From: Psilocybe azurescens
Taxonomy: Eukaryota; Basidiomycota; Agaricomycetes; Agaricales; Agrocybaceae
Assembly (NCBI GenBank): GCA_023853785.1
Contig: JAJIRX010000550.1
Location: 1 to 64,000 of the forward strand
DNA length: 64,000 bases
Direction of reading: 5' to 3'
Part shown: piece after piece, positions 1-10,600 of the stretch
Numbering within the stretch: position 1 is the stretch's first letter
Layout: each line of letters opens with the position of its first letter
The notes under the pieces: model-generated
Seen by the model: only the letters and a program-made list of their open reading frames with translations
Told to the model about the DNA's origin: nothing
Database searches by the model: none
Position numbers and translations under genes: made by a program

Positions 1-5
1 TATAC

Positions 6-428
6 TGTTGGACACTTTATTTTCTTTTGCTTTTCCTTTCTCTTTTCTTTTCTTTTCCCTTTTCTTTGTCATCCGTCACATCATTGATACATCATCGTAT
101 GTTCTGATGAACTTTGCTTTCCATCATATCTATGAAACTCCATCATATCTTTGATGGACTTTCACTTCTATCTTTTATGATACATCTTTTGATGAACGCT
201 TGATCTGTTTCCTCTATTCTTATATACATCTGTTGATGAATATTCAAACTTTGTTTCAACTTGCTGTGCGGTTCATAGTATTTATACCAGGAAGGATCCA
301 CTGTATTCTTTAGCTAGTTCTTGAGAATCTAACCTCCTCTTACTTGACACTGCTTGGAACTTGCTGTTCTTGACTACTTGACTGTCGGCTTTATCCACGC
401 ACGTGAATATAAGCTTGAAGTCGTAATA
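6..428 (+). repeat. 5' LTR of gypsy element
   Basis: This is the near-identical partner of 6281-6705. It begins TGTTGGAC where the 3' copy has TGTTACGGAC (2-bp loss), and ends GTAATA where the 3' copy has GTAACA. It contains a run of TTTTC repeats near its start and several short 'TTGATGAA/ATCATAT' words. The primer-binding site would begin near 429, but I could not match it to a specific tRNA. Confidence 0.9.
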
Positions 429-628
429 AAAGAACTAGCTCATCTACTAATCTCGCCCCGCTCCCCAGCAGACGGTAGACCTCTGAAACCCCTACACAAA
501 ATTGGCAGACACCGAACCCGTCCAGACAAAGCTCTGAAGATATCAACCTAGGCAACGAAGACCTATCAAACTCGCTATACGACTTATTATCAACCCTGGC
601 GATAGATCAAGAAGAACAAGACACAGAC

Positions 629-1566
629 ATGGTCGAAACAAACGGAAAGAAAGAAATCTCGATCAACAAACCCACCGTATTCGATGGAGACAGGACAAAA
701 TCCAGGTCTTTCATGCAAGACTGCTACCTCTACATGGACATAAACGATGACGCCTACAACACAGACAAGAAGAAAATTGCCTTCATTTTATCATTTTGCA
801 TGGAAGGAGGAGCAAAACTATGGAAGGAACAGTACTTGACCTCGAGGACAAAAGGAACTAGTCCCAACCAAACCCTCGAATGGGACACCCTCGAACATTT
901 CTCAAAAATTCCACGACGCATTCACTCCAGTGGATGAAACCAGATCAGCCATGAACGACATAAAACGACTTAGGCAAAAACCCAACGAAAGGGTGGAAGA
1001 CATCATCAACAAGTTCAAATTGTTGGTAGGACAAGCCAATCTAGGAACAGAAACGGAATCAGACCACACCCACCTCATTGGATTATTCCAAAAATGCATC
1101 ACACCTCAGCTTGCTGACAGGATCCTGTACTCTGAAGACCTTCCAAGGACGCATCCAAGGCTGGTACAAAAAGCAACAACATTTGACACCAACTATAGAC
1201 TTGCCAAGGTCTTTAGAGAAGAACCAGAAGAACGTAGGAGGGCGCCACAATGGAACAACTTCCCAAGAAACAACAGGAACTACGACCCAAACAGGATGGA
1301 CATAAGCGCCATGACAGCCGAAGAACGTAACCAAATTAATCAGGAAAGGCGCCTGTTTCAGGTGCAAACAACGAGGACATCTATCCAGAGATTGCCCACA
1401 GAAAGGACCAACAAACCAGAACAGAACCCAAGGACAACCCAGCAAGAAGTGGACCCCAAAGGAACTCCATGCCCATATCAGGAGCCTGAACAAGGACGAA
1501 AAAGACGAACTCGCAGACCTCATGGTTAAAACAGGATTTGAAGAGAAAGAAGAAAAGGATTTTTAA
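629..1566 (+). pseudogene. gag of gypsy element, frameshifted
   Basis: The frame opens with an ATG at 629 and encodes a lysine-rich gag capsid-like region (SFMQDCYLYMD, KLWKEQYL). The frame then shifts near 905-930 and capsid sequence continues (DETRSAMNDIKRLRQKP, then a YRLAKVF-containing part). A further shift near 1345 is needed to read the CCHC zinc knuckle CFRCKQRGHLSRDC, coded at about 1347-1390. The C-terminal tail is acidic/lysine-rich. Gag binds and packages element RNA. The two shifts mean that no intact gag is made from this copy. Confidence 0.82.
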
Positions 1567-1639
1567 AGTGGAGAAACAGGATGACGCTCTGTCTCTCCTT
1601 ATCTGAAGATACAATCTGTACTTACGGCAACAATCGAGA

Positions 1640-4600
1640 ATAAAACTATGCTTTTACCAGTTTCATTCCCCACCAAGAAACAGAATGGCTCACAAATCGT
1701 CGTAAAACCTCTGGGCGCTCTTAGACTCAGGAGCAGGAGGGAAATTCATTGACCAGAACTATGCACAAAAACTTGGACTCAGAACCCAACCCTTGGAAAA
1801 ACCGATCCGGGTTTATAACGTAGACGGAACCCCAAACAAGAAAGGAACCATCTTGTCATTTGTAGACCTGGACCTAAAGGTTGGAAACCGGAACCATCGG
1901 GAACAATTACTGGTCTCTGGGCTAGGAAAACAGAAAATTATTTTAGGATTCCCTTGGCTACAGGAAAAGAATCCAGGAATCAACTGGCGGAACGGACAGA
2001 TAACTTGGAAACCACGTCAAGGGCCTACGATAAATCAAACCACCATTGAAGAAGAAACGGACAAACGAACACCAACAATCAAGACTACCCACCCATTGGA
2101 GGGAATTTGAATCGTTAGTCATCCAATATATCGGGGATGCAAACGAAGACGAAATAAAAGAAACTTGGCTTAACACCAAAATCACGACCTCACAGATGCT
2201 GGCCCAACAATATGAACCAGAGAAACCGACAAGACCTCTCCAAGAAATTGTTCCCCCAGAATATCAATCATATATGGACCTTTTGATCAACAAGCGGCAG
2301 ACCGATTCCCGGAACCAAGACCATGGGACCATAAAATTGGAGTTAAAAGAAGGATTCATACCAAAGAAATTCAAGGCATACAATATCACACCGGCAGAAC
2401 AAACAGAACTGGACACCTGGACAAAGGAACAATTGGACAAAGGATACATTTGACCCTTGGAATCACCTATGGCATCTCCCTTCTTCTTCGTATCAAAGAA
2501 AGATGGAAAGCTTAGACCTTGTCAAGACTACAGGTATCTGAACGACTGGACGATCAAGAACGCTTACCCACTACCACGGATTACGGAACTTATGGACAAA
2601 TTGAAAGGCGCAAAATTCTTCACCAAACTAGATATCCGATGGGGCTACAACAACATCAGGATAAAAGAAGGTGATTAATGGAAAGCAGCATTCAAAACCA
2701 ACCGAGGACTTTTGAACCAACTGTAATGTTCTTTGGCATGTGCAATTCCCCAGCAACCTTCCAATCCATGATGGACTCAATCTTCGAAGACATGATATCA
2801 CAATGCTTCATAATCATCTATATGGACGACATTCTAATCTTTGCAAAGATCAAGGGAATTGGAAAAATACACCAAAATGGTTCTACAACGACTCCGAGAA
2901 AACGATCTCTATCTCAAACCGGAAAAATGCTCTTTTGCTCAAGGAAAAGTGGAATATCTCGGAATGATTGTTGAAGCAGGAAAAATCTCTATGGATCCAA
3001 CAAAACTCAAAGGAATTCAAGACTGGCCAGCACCTACTACTCTCAAACAAGTCCGATCGTTCCTGGGCTTTGGGAACTTCTACCGAAAATTCATCCGGAA
3101 ATTCTCTGAAGTAGCTCGACCTCTAAATGAACTCCTGAAGAAAGACAAAGGATTTCTATGGAATGACACAACTCAAGCTGCCTTTGATGAACTGAAGAAA
3201 CGATTCACAGAAGAACCGGTACTCTTGATGCCCGACCCCGCCAAACCATTTCAAATTGAATCTGACGCTTCAAAATATGCCTCTGGAGCAGTCCTTACTC
3301 AACTGGACGGAAATGGCGAAAGACACCCATGCGCATTTATATCAAGAACGTTCTCTCCAACCGAAAGAAACTACGAAATCTACGACAGGGAATTACTAGG
3401 AATAATCAGATCATTACAGGAATGGAGACACTACATCCAAGGATCAGAACACACGACTACGGTATATTCAGATCACAAGAATTTGACATATTTCAGATCG
3501 GCCCAAAATCTAAACCGACGACAGGCACGCTGGTCTCTGTATGTCTCAGAATTCAATCTGAAGTTGGTACATCTACCTGGAAACAAAATGATTCAATCTG
3601 ATACCCTTTCAAGACGCCCGATTTCACCCCAGAAGAAGACCATGACAATGAAAACATCACCTTACTTCCAGAAAAGCTTTTCATCGACTTAATTGACGCC
3701 GAAGTTACAGGAAAGAATTGCCAATGCGAACGAACTGGACCACAATGCAGCAGAAGCAATGAAAACCCTATTAGAAGGAGGACCACCAAATGCACGACAC
3801 GACCTCAGAGAATGGAAAACAGAGAATGTGAACGGCAAAACTATCTTATACTACCAAGGACGAGCCTACATTCCAAAAGATCAAACCCTACGGAAAGACA
3901 TAGTCAAATCATATCACGACCCTATCTCAGCCGGACACCCTGGAGAATTAGAAACATTCAATTCGGTAAAACAACACTACTGGTGGCCAGGATTACGATC
4001 ATTTGTCAAGCAATACATAAAAGGATGTGCCGCCTGCCAACAGTTCAAAATAAATCGACATCCCTCTAACCCATCATTCATACCGATACCTGGACCAAAG
4101 TCAGCCCGACCCTTTGCAGACAGTGCTATGGACTTCCTTACAGACCTTCCACCGATCGTGGACAAGCAAGGAGAAGTTGAATTTGATGCGATTCTAAGCA
4201 TCACCGATCACGGGAACACAAAAGGACTTATCCTTATTCCATGCCGAATGAAAGGACTGGATGCTGAAAAGACTGGCAAACTCTTACTGGACAATCTCTA
4301 CAAAAGGTTTGGACTACCAGACAGCCTCACATCAGATCGAGACCCCAGATTTGCTGCTGAATCATTCAAAGAGCTAATGAAACTCTTTGGAGTAAAATCG
4401 AAATTTTCAACTGCTTATCACCCTCAAACGGATGGAACAACGGAACGATATAACCAAGAGATTGAAGCCTATCTATCCATATACTGCTCGTCTCACCCAG
4501 AAGACTGGCACAAACGACTTGGGACCCTCGAATTCACTCACAATAACCGAAGGCATGCAGACAGACAGAGAACACCATTCGAATTAATTCTCGGATACTC

Positions 4601-5177
4601 CCCATTGCAATTCCCACCGCATTCGAACACACCAAGTTTCCTTCAGTAGAAGAAAGACTGAAGTATCTTCAAAAGGATCGAGAAGAAGCCCTAGCAGCCC
4701 ATGAACTAGCCCGGACAAGGATGGCTGAAAGGAAAACTCGAACTTCACACTGTTCATCCAAGGACAAAGAGTTTGGCTAGAAGCGACAAATTTACAGACG
4801 AATTATCACAAGAAAATGGCACCAAAACAAGAAGGACCCTTCAAGATCAAAAAAGTCTTAGGACCCCTAACTTATCGACTGGAACTCCCCAAAGGATGGC
4901 TCATTCACGATGTATTCCATGCGACACTTCTTAATCCATACCACAAGACTGAAACACATGGACCCAATTTCATTCGACCACCACCAGAGATATTAAACGA
5001 AGAAGAACATTGGGAAATAGAGACGATTCTCAAACATCGAAAAAGAGGAAGAGGATACCAATACTACGTCAAATGGAAGGACTAACCGATCACTGAAGCA
5101 ACGTGGGAACCGGCTTCGGTCTTTGAAGAAACCGGTAACGAAATCTTACAGACTTACCGAACACGTCACAAGCTGTA
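1640..5177 (+). pseudogene. pol polyprotein (PR-RT-RNaseH-IN-chromodomain), broken
   Basis: Protease: the catalytic LLDSGAGGKFID is coded near 1722-1757. Reverse transcriptase: [18 protein letters not shown], then FGMCNSPATFQ and the catalytic YMDDI box near 2818. RNase H: 3200-3600 ([24 protein letters not shown]). Integrase: H2C2 zinc finger near 3930-4060 (HYWWPGL...CAACQQ) and a core with the DRDPRF and TAYHPQTDGTTER blocks, 4150-4600. Chromodomain: 5000-5177 (HWEIETILKHR...YYVKWK...EATWEP). Inactivating lesions include in-frame stops at 2451-2453 and 2676-2678, a frame change near 2850, others around 4650-4810, and a stop inside the chromodomain near 5083. The chromodomain in this class usually steers integration to marked chromatin. 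Confidence 0.88.
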
Positions 5178-5216
5178 AAAAGACCACCATCTTCCCTCAC
5201 TCAACAATCAATCAAC

Positions 5217-6233
5217 ATGCTCTCCTTTCCCTCGATCAAACGCGTCAAGTCCACTCTCTTTCCCCAAAATACTCACGAACCTATTTTCCTCACGACAAAA
5301 ATACCAAAATCCCAAGAAGATCGACAACAAATGCTTGAAGAACTCGAGGTAGCATTTATACTGTCTCGAGAAGCGGAGAAACAAGCACACAATGAACTCA
5401 AGGCAAGATGCGCAGCAATGGCGCATGACCAAAATCTAGAGTATCAACTGTGGATTTCCCAGCTCAAGGAAAAACTTAGACCCGGACTGGCAACAAAGGC
5501 TATAAGAAAGGTCAAGTCGCTACACTTCTAGGCAACAAACATCGATATCCAACAATGTCTCATTCCACTGCTCGTGCCTCATCTGTTCCCCAATCTACTA
5601 CTACATTGTCTCAACTTTTTAATACTCTCTCCGTCTATGAACTACTTGAAATCTTGAAAAATGCCGAAAACCGATACGACGTCGAAGCCCTTTGCCCCCC
5701 TTTATCGGGAACAAGAACTTGAATTCTTCAACTATTTATCTGGCGAAATCACGAATCATCGAGGCGGACATCGCAGTCAAACAGGCGAGAGTCCGAGTCC
5801 ACCACAAAGCCGCCACCGACTCCCTCAAACATCTTCAACTCAAGGGTTTTGAACGAGCCATCGAACACATGCTCATCAAACACCGCACGCAGACACCCCC
5901 ACGGAACGACTCACCGACGCTGATCCACCACAACCTTTCAGCATCAACAATCAGACCGGCACGCCTTCTCGTCGCCCGACTTGAGCCCGATGGACAAGTG
6001 TTGGGAATCAACGTCGACCGGACGTTACATGCTTCGCATGTGGAAAGTTGGGACATATACGACAATATTGCCCCAAGCTCACCTGCAACCACTGCCACCG
6101 CTGAGGACCAGGACATACGACAAGATACTGTCCTTTCAAGCGTAACGACTCTCCTCACAGAAGCGATTACTTTGATTATGACGACCCCACGGATGACGTT
6201 GGCATCGCAAACAATACCGGAGAACCCTACGGA
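5217..6233 (+). pseudogene. Extra 3' ORF of gypsy element with two CCHC knuckles
   Basis: Downstream of the chromodomain a further coding block begins with an ATG at 5217 (MLSFPSIKRVKSTLF). It has a charged helical region (EELEVAFILSREAEKQAHNE) and a frame change near 5530-5690, then helical sequence (ADIAVKQARVRVHHKAA). It ends with two zinc-knuckle motifs, CFACGKLGHIRQYC (about 6035-6076) and CNHCHR-stop-GPGHTTRYC, whose TGA interrupts the second. The knuckles are in a different frame from the longest open frame here, so this block is also damaged. Knuckles downstream of integrase are unusual for a gypsy element, where they normally sit in gag. The function is unknown; a nucleic-acid-binding accessory protein is the simplest guess. 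Confidence 0.6.
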
Positions 6234-6280
6234 TACTGAAGACCATTCGACTGGGACAGTCGAACCTTAGAAGGGGGTAA

Positions 6281-6705
6281 TGTTACGGACACTTTATTTT
6301 CTTTTTGCTTTTCCTTTCTCTTTTCTTTTCTTTTCCCTTTTCTTTGTCATCCGTCACATCATTGATACATCATCGTATGTTCTGATGAACTTTGCTTTCC
6401 ATCATATCTATGAAACTCCATCATATCTTTGATGGACTTTCACTTCTATCTTTTATGATACATCTTTTGATGAACGCTTGATCTGTTTCCTCTATTCTTA
6501 TATACATCTGTTGATGAACATTCAAACTTGTTTCAACTTGCTGTGCGGTTCATAGTATTTATACCAGGAAGGATCCACTGTATTCTTTAGCTAGTTCTTG
6601 AGAATCTAACCTCCTCTTACTTTACACTGCTTGGAACTTGCTGTTCTTGACTACTTGACTGTCGGCTTTATCCACGCACGTGAATATAAGCTTGAAGTCG
6701 TAACA
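6281..6705 (+). repeat. 3' LTR of gypsy element
   Basis: A 425-bp terminal repeat with TGTTAC/GTAACA inverted ends, directly preceded by the purine tract and directly followed by the TATAC target duplication. It is nearly identical to the 5' LTR. Confidence 0.93.
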
Positions 6706-6710
6706 TATAC

Positions 6711-7045
6711 AGTATTTGACTCACTCAGGTATATTTTGGTGTAAGTCTTACATACAGCAATTATATACATAAATTCTGTACTTTGACTGTAAGTTTTCTT
6801 TACAGAACTCATGTTTATATAACATACAGCTATTCTGTATATTTAACAAACAGACAAAGAATAGAAACTCTCTTTATTCAGGTGTATTATTGACTTACAG
6901 ATTAGAAACAGAAATACTGTTTGTTTAACTTACAGCCACCGAACAGAATATCTGTTTGCTATCTGTATTATTTTCAAACAGAAGTGCTGTATGTCATACT
7001 TACAGCAATCCTTACATAAGTTCTGTATTTAAATCACTGTAAGTT
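6711..7045. repeat. AT-rich array of CTGTAAGT / ACAGAA words
   Basis: There is no coding sequence here. The stretch is a loose array of short words in both orientations (TTACAG, CTGTAAGT, AACAGAA, CTGTTTGT), ending GTAAGTTTTACTTACAC. It resembles the subterminal arrays of the DNA transposons elsewhere in the window but uses a different word. Its left part is displaced by the gypsy insertion and lies outside the window. It sits directly upstream of family X gene copy 1, as a GGAATAGCAGA-type array sits upstream of copy 2. Confidence 0.5.
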
Positions 7046-7947
7046 TTACTTACACTGGTCGGCGCTAGCAGTGTTGTCGGTTCAGTTCTTGCTTCCCTTT
7101 CCCCCATCCACTCTCCCCTCCCCTCCTTCCCCACCACCCAAACGTCCATCCGCTCCCTCTCTGCTCCCTCTCCACTCCCTCCTCTCTCTATGAAACGCCT
7201 ACCGCCACCCAGCAAGCGGGAATTGCCCCTCAAATCGTGCACTGCCGCCACTGCCGCTCCCCCTCTTTCCCCTCCCAAGCTGTGTGTTTCCGTAAGCGGA
7301 ACCAGTCAAATGTTGACAAGTCAGCCACCAAACAGATGAAAACTGCAGCAGGGGAAGAAGGAGCAGAGGCAGATAAGGGTGAGGGGAAGGGTGCCAGAGG
7401 CAAGGCACCCTCAAAAATGTGCGTGCGCTCGCTTTTTGCAAGCATTTCCGGTGCTAACCAACCCATACCACCCCTCACAGCCATAAAACTTCGACACAGC
7501 AACGTCAGGAGGATGCCGCAGAGGCCGCAAAGGGCCCACCCACCCACCTCAAACTGTACGCATACCCCTCTCCCTTTTTCATTCAAAAATATAGATATAT
7601 TAATTTTATGTTCGCTTTTTAGTGTTGTGCAGAAGCTCGATGGGGCTGCCACCTTGGTAGCCCCTCCTGAGTGCCCTCCCAGTTCTCCCTTCCCTCCCAC
7701 TGTGTCTGTGCTTCCCACTGTTGCTGCTGATAGTGAGTCCCTTTCCCAGCCTTCAGGCCTACCACTAGGCAATGGCACCAGTTGGGGTAACCCGCACGGG
7801 TTAGGGGTACGGGTACCGCGCGGGTAGGGTATGGTTTACGATAGCCCTACCCGTGAGCTTTCGAACGAGTCAAAAAACGTATTTTTGGACCAAAACTGAG
7901 GAAGATATGACTGATTTCGAAAAATTCTTCGCAATTAGCCATATCTC

Positions 7948-9770
7948 CAGTACTTTACCATCCCCACACAGTCCATATGGACTCCAGTGGACTCCAGTGG
8001 ACTTGCCTATATACTGAGTGTAAAGGTAAACAGAGTCCAGTGGACTCCAGTGGATTCCACTGCACTTTAGTAGATCTTATACTATACAGTGAATATGGAC
8101 TAAAATAACTGTAGTCCACTGTAGTCTACTGGAGTCCACTGGAGTCCACTGGACTTGACACAGTAAATAAATTCAATCTTAACATAAATTCAGATTAGTG
8201 GAATAAAGTATATTAATAACTATTTAATACATTACTACATATCTACATGCGAGGGCCAAGACAAAAGGAAGAAAAAGATAATAAAATAAAAAATAAAAAA
8301 GGGGGAGCAGGAGCAGTACTTTACCATCGTACGTGTCGTCCATCGGGTCATTGGTACCGGCGTCCGTATCCGTCGCTGTCGCAGCCGCCGTACCCGTCCT
8401 TGTCGCTGTCGCAGCCGCCGTACCCGTCCTTGTCGCTGTCGCAGCCGCCGTCCGGCGTCCTTGTCCTTGTCCTTGTCCCTGTCGCGTCCTTGTCCTTGTC
8501 CTTGTCCCTGTCGCGTCCACGTCCACGTCCTTGTCCTTGTCCCTGTTGCGTCCACGTCCACGTCCTCGTCCTCGTCCTCATCCCTGCCGTGCGCATCCGT
8601 CCTTGTCCCTGTCGCAGCCGCCGTCCCCGTCCGCATCCTCGTCCTTGTCCCTGCGCCCGTCCTTGTCCCTGCGTCTGTCCTTGTCCCTGCGTCTGTCCTT
8701 GTCCCTACGCCCGTCCTTGTCCCTGCGCCCGTCCTTGTCCCTCGCGTCTGTCCTTGTCCCTGCGTCTGTCCTTGTCCCTACGCCCGTCCTTGTCCCTCGC
8801 GCCCGTCCTTGTCCCTGTGTCCATCCTTGTCCCTGCGCCCGTCCTTGTCCCTGCGCCCGTCCTTGTCCCTCGTCCGTCCTTGTCCCTGCGTCCGTCCTTG
8901 TCCCTGCGTCCGTCCTTGTCCCTGCGTCCGTCCTTGTCCCTGCGTCCGTCCTTGTCCCTGCGTCCGTCCTTGTCCCTGCGTCCGTCCTTGTCCCTGGCGT
9001 CCGTCCTTGTCCCTGCGTCCGTCCTTGTCCCTGCGTCCGTCCTTGTCCCTGTCGCAGCCGCCGTCCACGTCCACGTCCTCGTCCTCATCCTTGGTCGTCA
9101 ACCTCTGTTGTGTCGGGTTGGCTGTCGCCTGGCTCCGACCGACGAGGTGGTGGTGGTGGTGGTAGTCGGAAGAAAGGTTGGGGTCGTTCATTTGATGGTT
9201 GTCATGCCGATCGGCCGATGCTGGGCACACGTGCACGTCACATGTGCTTGTGAAATTTGACCCCGCGGACTGAACAAAATACAAAATTGTATCCATAGGG
9301 AGACTTTGCTCCCAAGTATATTTAACCATTGTTTCATTTAATTGTTATTTCATAGAGTTTATTTCAATTGATTATACTCTTTTATTTTTTTGCAATTAAT
9401 ATTAATAACTAATGATCATACTTCGGATATTGTGTTAATTATTGCATCCAGTGGACTCCAGTGGATTCAACTGGCCTCCACTGGACTCCACTGGACTCCA
9501 CTGGACTGTGCTAATAAATATATTATTTGTTGTTGTTCAGTGAATATTTAAGCCCCAGTCCAGTGGACTTGACTGGACTCATAATCCACTGGACTGAGAC
9601 TGGACTGAAAATTTGGCAGGAGTCCAGTGCAAGTCCAGTGGACTCCAGTGGACTGCAGTCCAGTTCCAGTCCAGTGGACTGGACAACCTGTCAGCCAGTT
9701 TGGCTGGACAGAGAGTCCAGTGGAGTCCAGTGGAGTCCATATGGATTGTGTGGGGGAACGGAAAGACCTC
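7948..9770 (+). mobile_element. Non-autonomous DNA transposon A1
   Basis: Ends are CAGTACTTTACC (left) and GAAAGACCTC (right), with a perfect 8-bp duplication CATATCTC at 7940-7947 and 9771-9778. Both subterminal regions (7965-8160 and 9445-9745) are arrays of TGGACTCCAG and its complement. The interior contains, left to right, an AT-rich block (8165-8245), a purine tract (8262-8310), an 18-bp minisatellite, the shared CG-rich core in reverse (9105-9165), and a GCGGACTGAACAAAATACA block shared with A2 and D2. Copy A2 at 49800-51977 has the same organisation in reverse. No protein typical of a transposase is present. Confidence 0.9.
8345..9060. repeat. 18-bp minisatellite (GTCCTTGTCCCTGCGTCC)
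   Basis: The array is hexamer-based (GTCCTT, GTCCCT, GCGTCC and variants), most regular as an 18-bp unit between 8850 and 9050. It is GC-rich and free of stops over several hundred bases in more than one frame on both strands. The long open frames here, such as Pro/Cys-rich and Arg/Asp/Lys-rich peptides, are therefore probably artefacts of the 3n period. It is bounded by the shared core on the right and a purine tract on the left. Confidence 0.9.
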
Positions 9771-10483
9771 CATATCTCCTTCAATTATGGGCCGATTTGG
9801 ATGTTTTTAGGCTCTTTTGGTGGGTAAACACGTAGGGTTACGGGTAGGGTTGCCCCACCGGTAGGGTACGGGTAGCTGGCGGGATACCCGCGGGTTTACC
9901 CATGCCATTGCCTACCTACCACCACATCAGCCCAGTGCACCTTCCACCACTGTGGCTGATGTTGATTATCCTATGGGAATCACCAACCAGAGCAGTGGCC
10001 CTCTCATCGCTGCTGATGGTTTGGTTGTGTTCACCACCATTGCTGCAGGCCATGTACATTGGGACAATGGCTCTTCCGCCATAGGTCCTGATCATGTTAT
10101 TATTGCTGTTATTATTATGTATTTAGTTCCTTAAATAATATAGATGCTGTAAGCCTGGTGCCCCAGTCTTACCACAGCCCCTTTCAATATTATCTTATCT
10201 TCTACATTTATGTGCATGTGAATACAATCCCCAAACCCCATTTCCTTAATATAGACTCACCTTAGACCTTATGCACTGTACACACCTGTAGCCAGTCAGT
10301 CGTTCTATCTATACAAGCTTTATGACCCGCCGCTACGGCGTTGGGGGATTCACTTTGCTCACCCCCTGTGCTTCACGGCAGGGTCAACAGCTGCTGGGGC
10401 TGCGCCCCCAGACCCCACTTGTCGGTGCCCTGCGCCTTCTCATTGATAAATAAATAATACCAATCACAATCATAATGTCTTGG

Positions 10484-10512
10484 GGGGGAATGAGCTTCGC
10501 TCATCACCCCCT
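10484..10512. repeat. Hairpin GGGAATGAGC-TTC-GCTCAT
   Basis: An inverted repeat, ATGAGC/GCTCAT around TTC, flanked by G and C runs. A nearly identical hairpin recurs at about 10573-10600, where GGGGGAATGAGC pairs with GCTCATCCCCC. The repetition of a short palindrome within 100 bases suggests a small mobile or replication-derived repeat. Confidence 0.6.
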
Positions 10513-10572
10513 CTTATTGGCACTTCATGTCTCATTAAAAATTAATAATAGCAGTCACTTATATAATGTTTA

Positions 10573-10600
10573 AGGGGGAATGAGCTTCGCTCATCCCCCC
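10573..10600. repeat. Second copy of the GAGC-TTC-GCTC hairpin
   Basis: A near-perfect hairpin, GGGGGAATGAGC then TTC then GCTCATCCCCC. It is the better-paired of the two copies. No gene or terminator context was identified. Confidence 0.6.

Larger units (their letters stand above)
6..6705 (+). mobile_element. Complete Ty3/gypsy LTR retrotransposon, chromodomain type
   Basis: A full-length 6.7-kb element lies between 5-bp direct repeats TATAC (1-5 and 6706-6710). The LTRs begin TGTT and the right one ends GTAACA. They differ by only a few bases and small indels, so the insertion is young. Between them lie gag with a zinc knuckle, protease, reverse transcriptase, RNase H, integrase and a C-terminal chromodomain, in the order usual for gypsy chromoviruses, then an extra 3' reading frame with zinc knuckles. 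A purine-rich tract (6269-6280) directly precedes the right LTR. Frameshifts and in-frame stops make this copy non-autonomous. It is inserted in AT-rich repeat sequence that resumes at 6711. Confidence 0.93.
7766..9914. mobile_element. hAT-like MITE (about 318 bp before nested insertion)
   Basis: The inverted ends are TAGGCAATGGCA and TGCCATTGCCTA, followed inward by GGGTAACCCGC-type sequence and rich in GGGTAGGG/CCCTACCC words. It is flanked by a perfect 8-bp duplication CCTACCAC (7758-7765 and 9915-9922), the hallmark length of hAT elements. It has no coding capacity. It inserted into family X copy 1 and was later itself hit by element A1. Confidence 0.85.
7190..10136 (+). pseudogene. Family X gene copy 1, unknown protein, interrupted
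   Basis: I do not recognise the protein. An ATG at 7190 starts a Pro/Lys/Ser/Ala-rich frame (MKRLPPPSKRELPLKSC). A 1-base loss near 7290, relative to copy 2 at 30.1-35.2 kb, breaks the frame before the conserved VDKSATKQMK block. Two likely introns follow (about 7391-7489 and 7556-7622, ending in CACAG and TTTTTAG). The coding sequence then runs into VAADSESLSQPSGLP, where a MITE (with A1 inside) is inserted. It resumes at 9915 (STTVADVDYPMGITNQSSG) and runs to a stop near 10134. Two copies share this exon layout, so this was a real gene family, possibly carried by a transposon. Confidence 0.55.

Noticed and set aside
8247..9260. Long overlapping ORFs on both strands (up to 337 codons) in the A1 minisatellite
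   Set aside because: The array has an 18-bp period, so any stop-free unit gives a long open frame in several phases. Composition is low-complexity and no start or splice context supports a gene.
10320..10450. A rho-independent-type terminator or CRISPR-like repeats in the GC-rich patch
   Set aside because: The sequence is eukaryotic, the small palindromes are irregular, and there is no regular repeat-spacer pattern.
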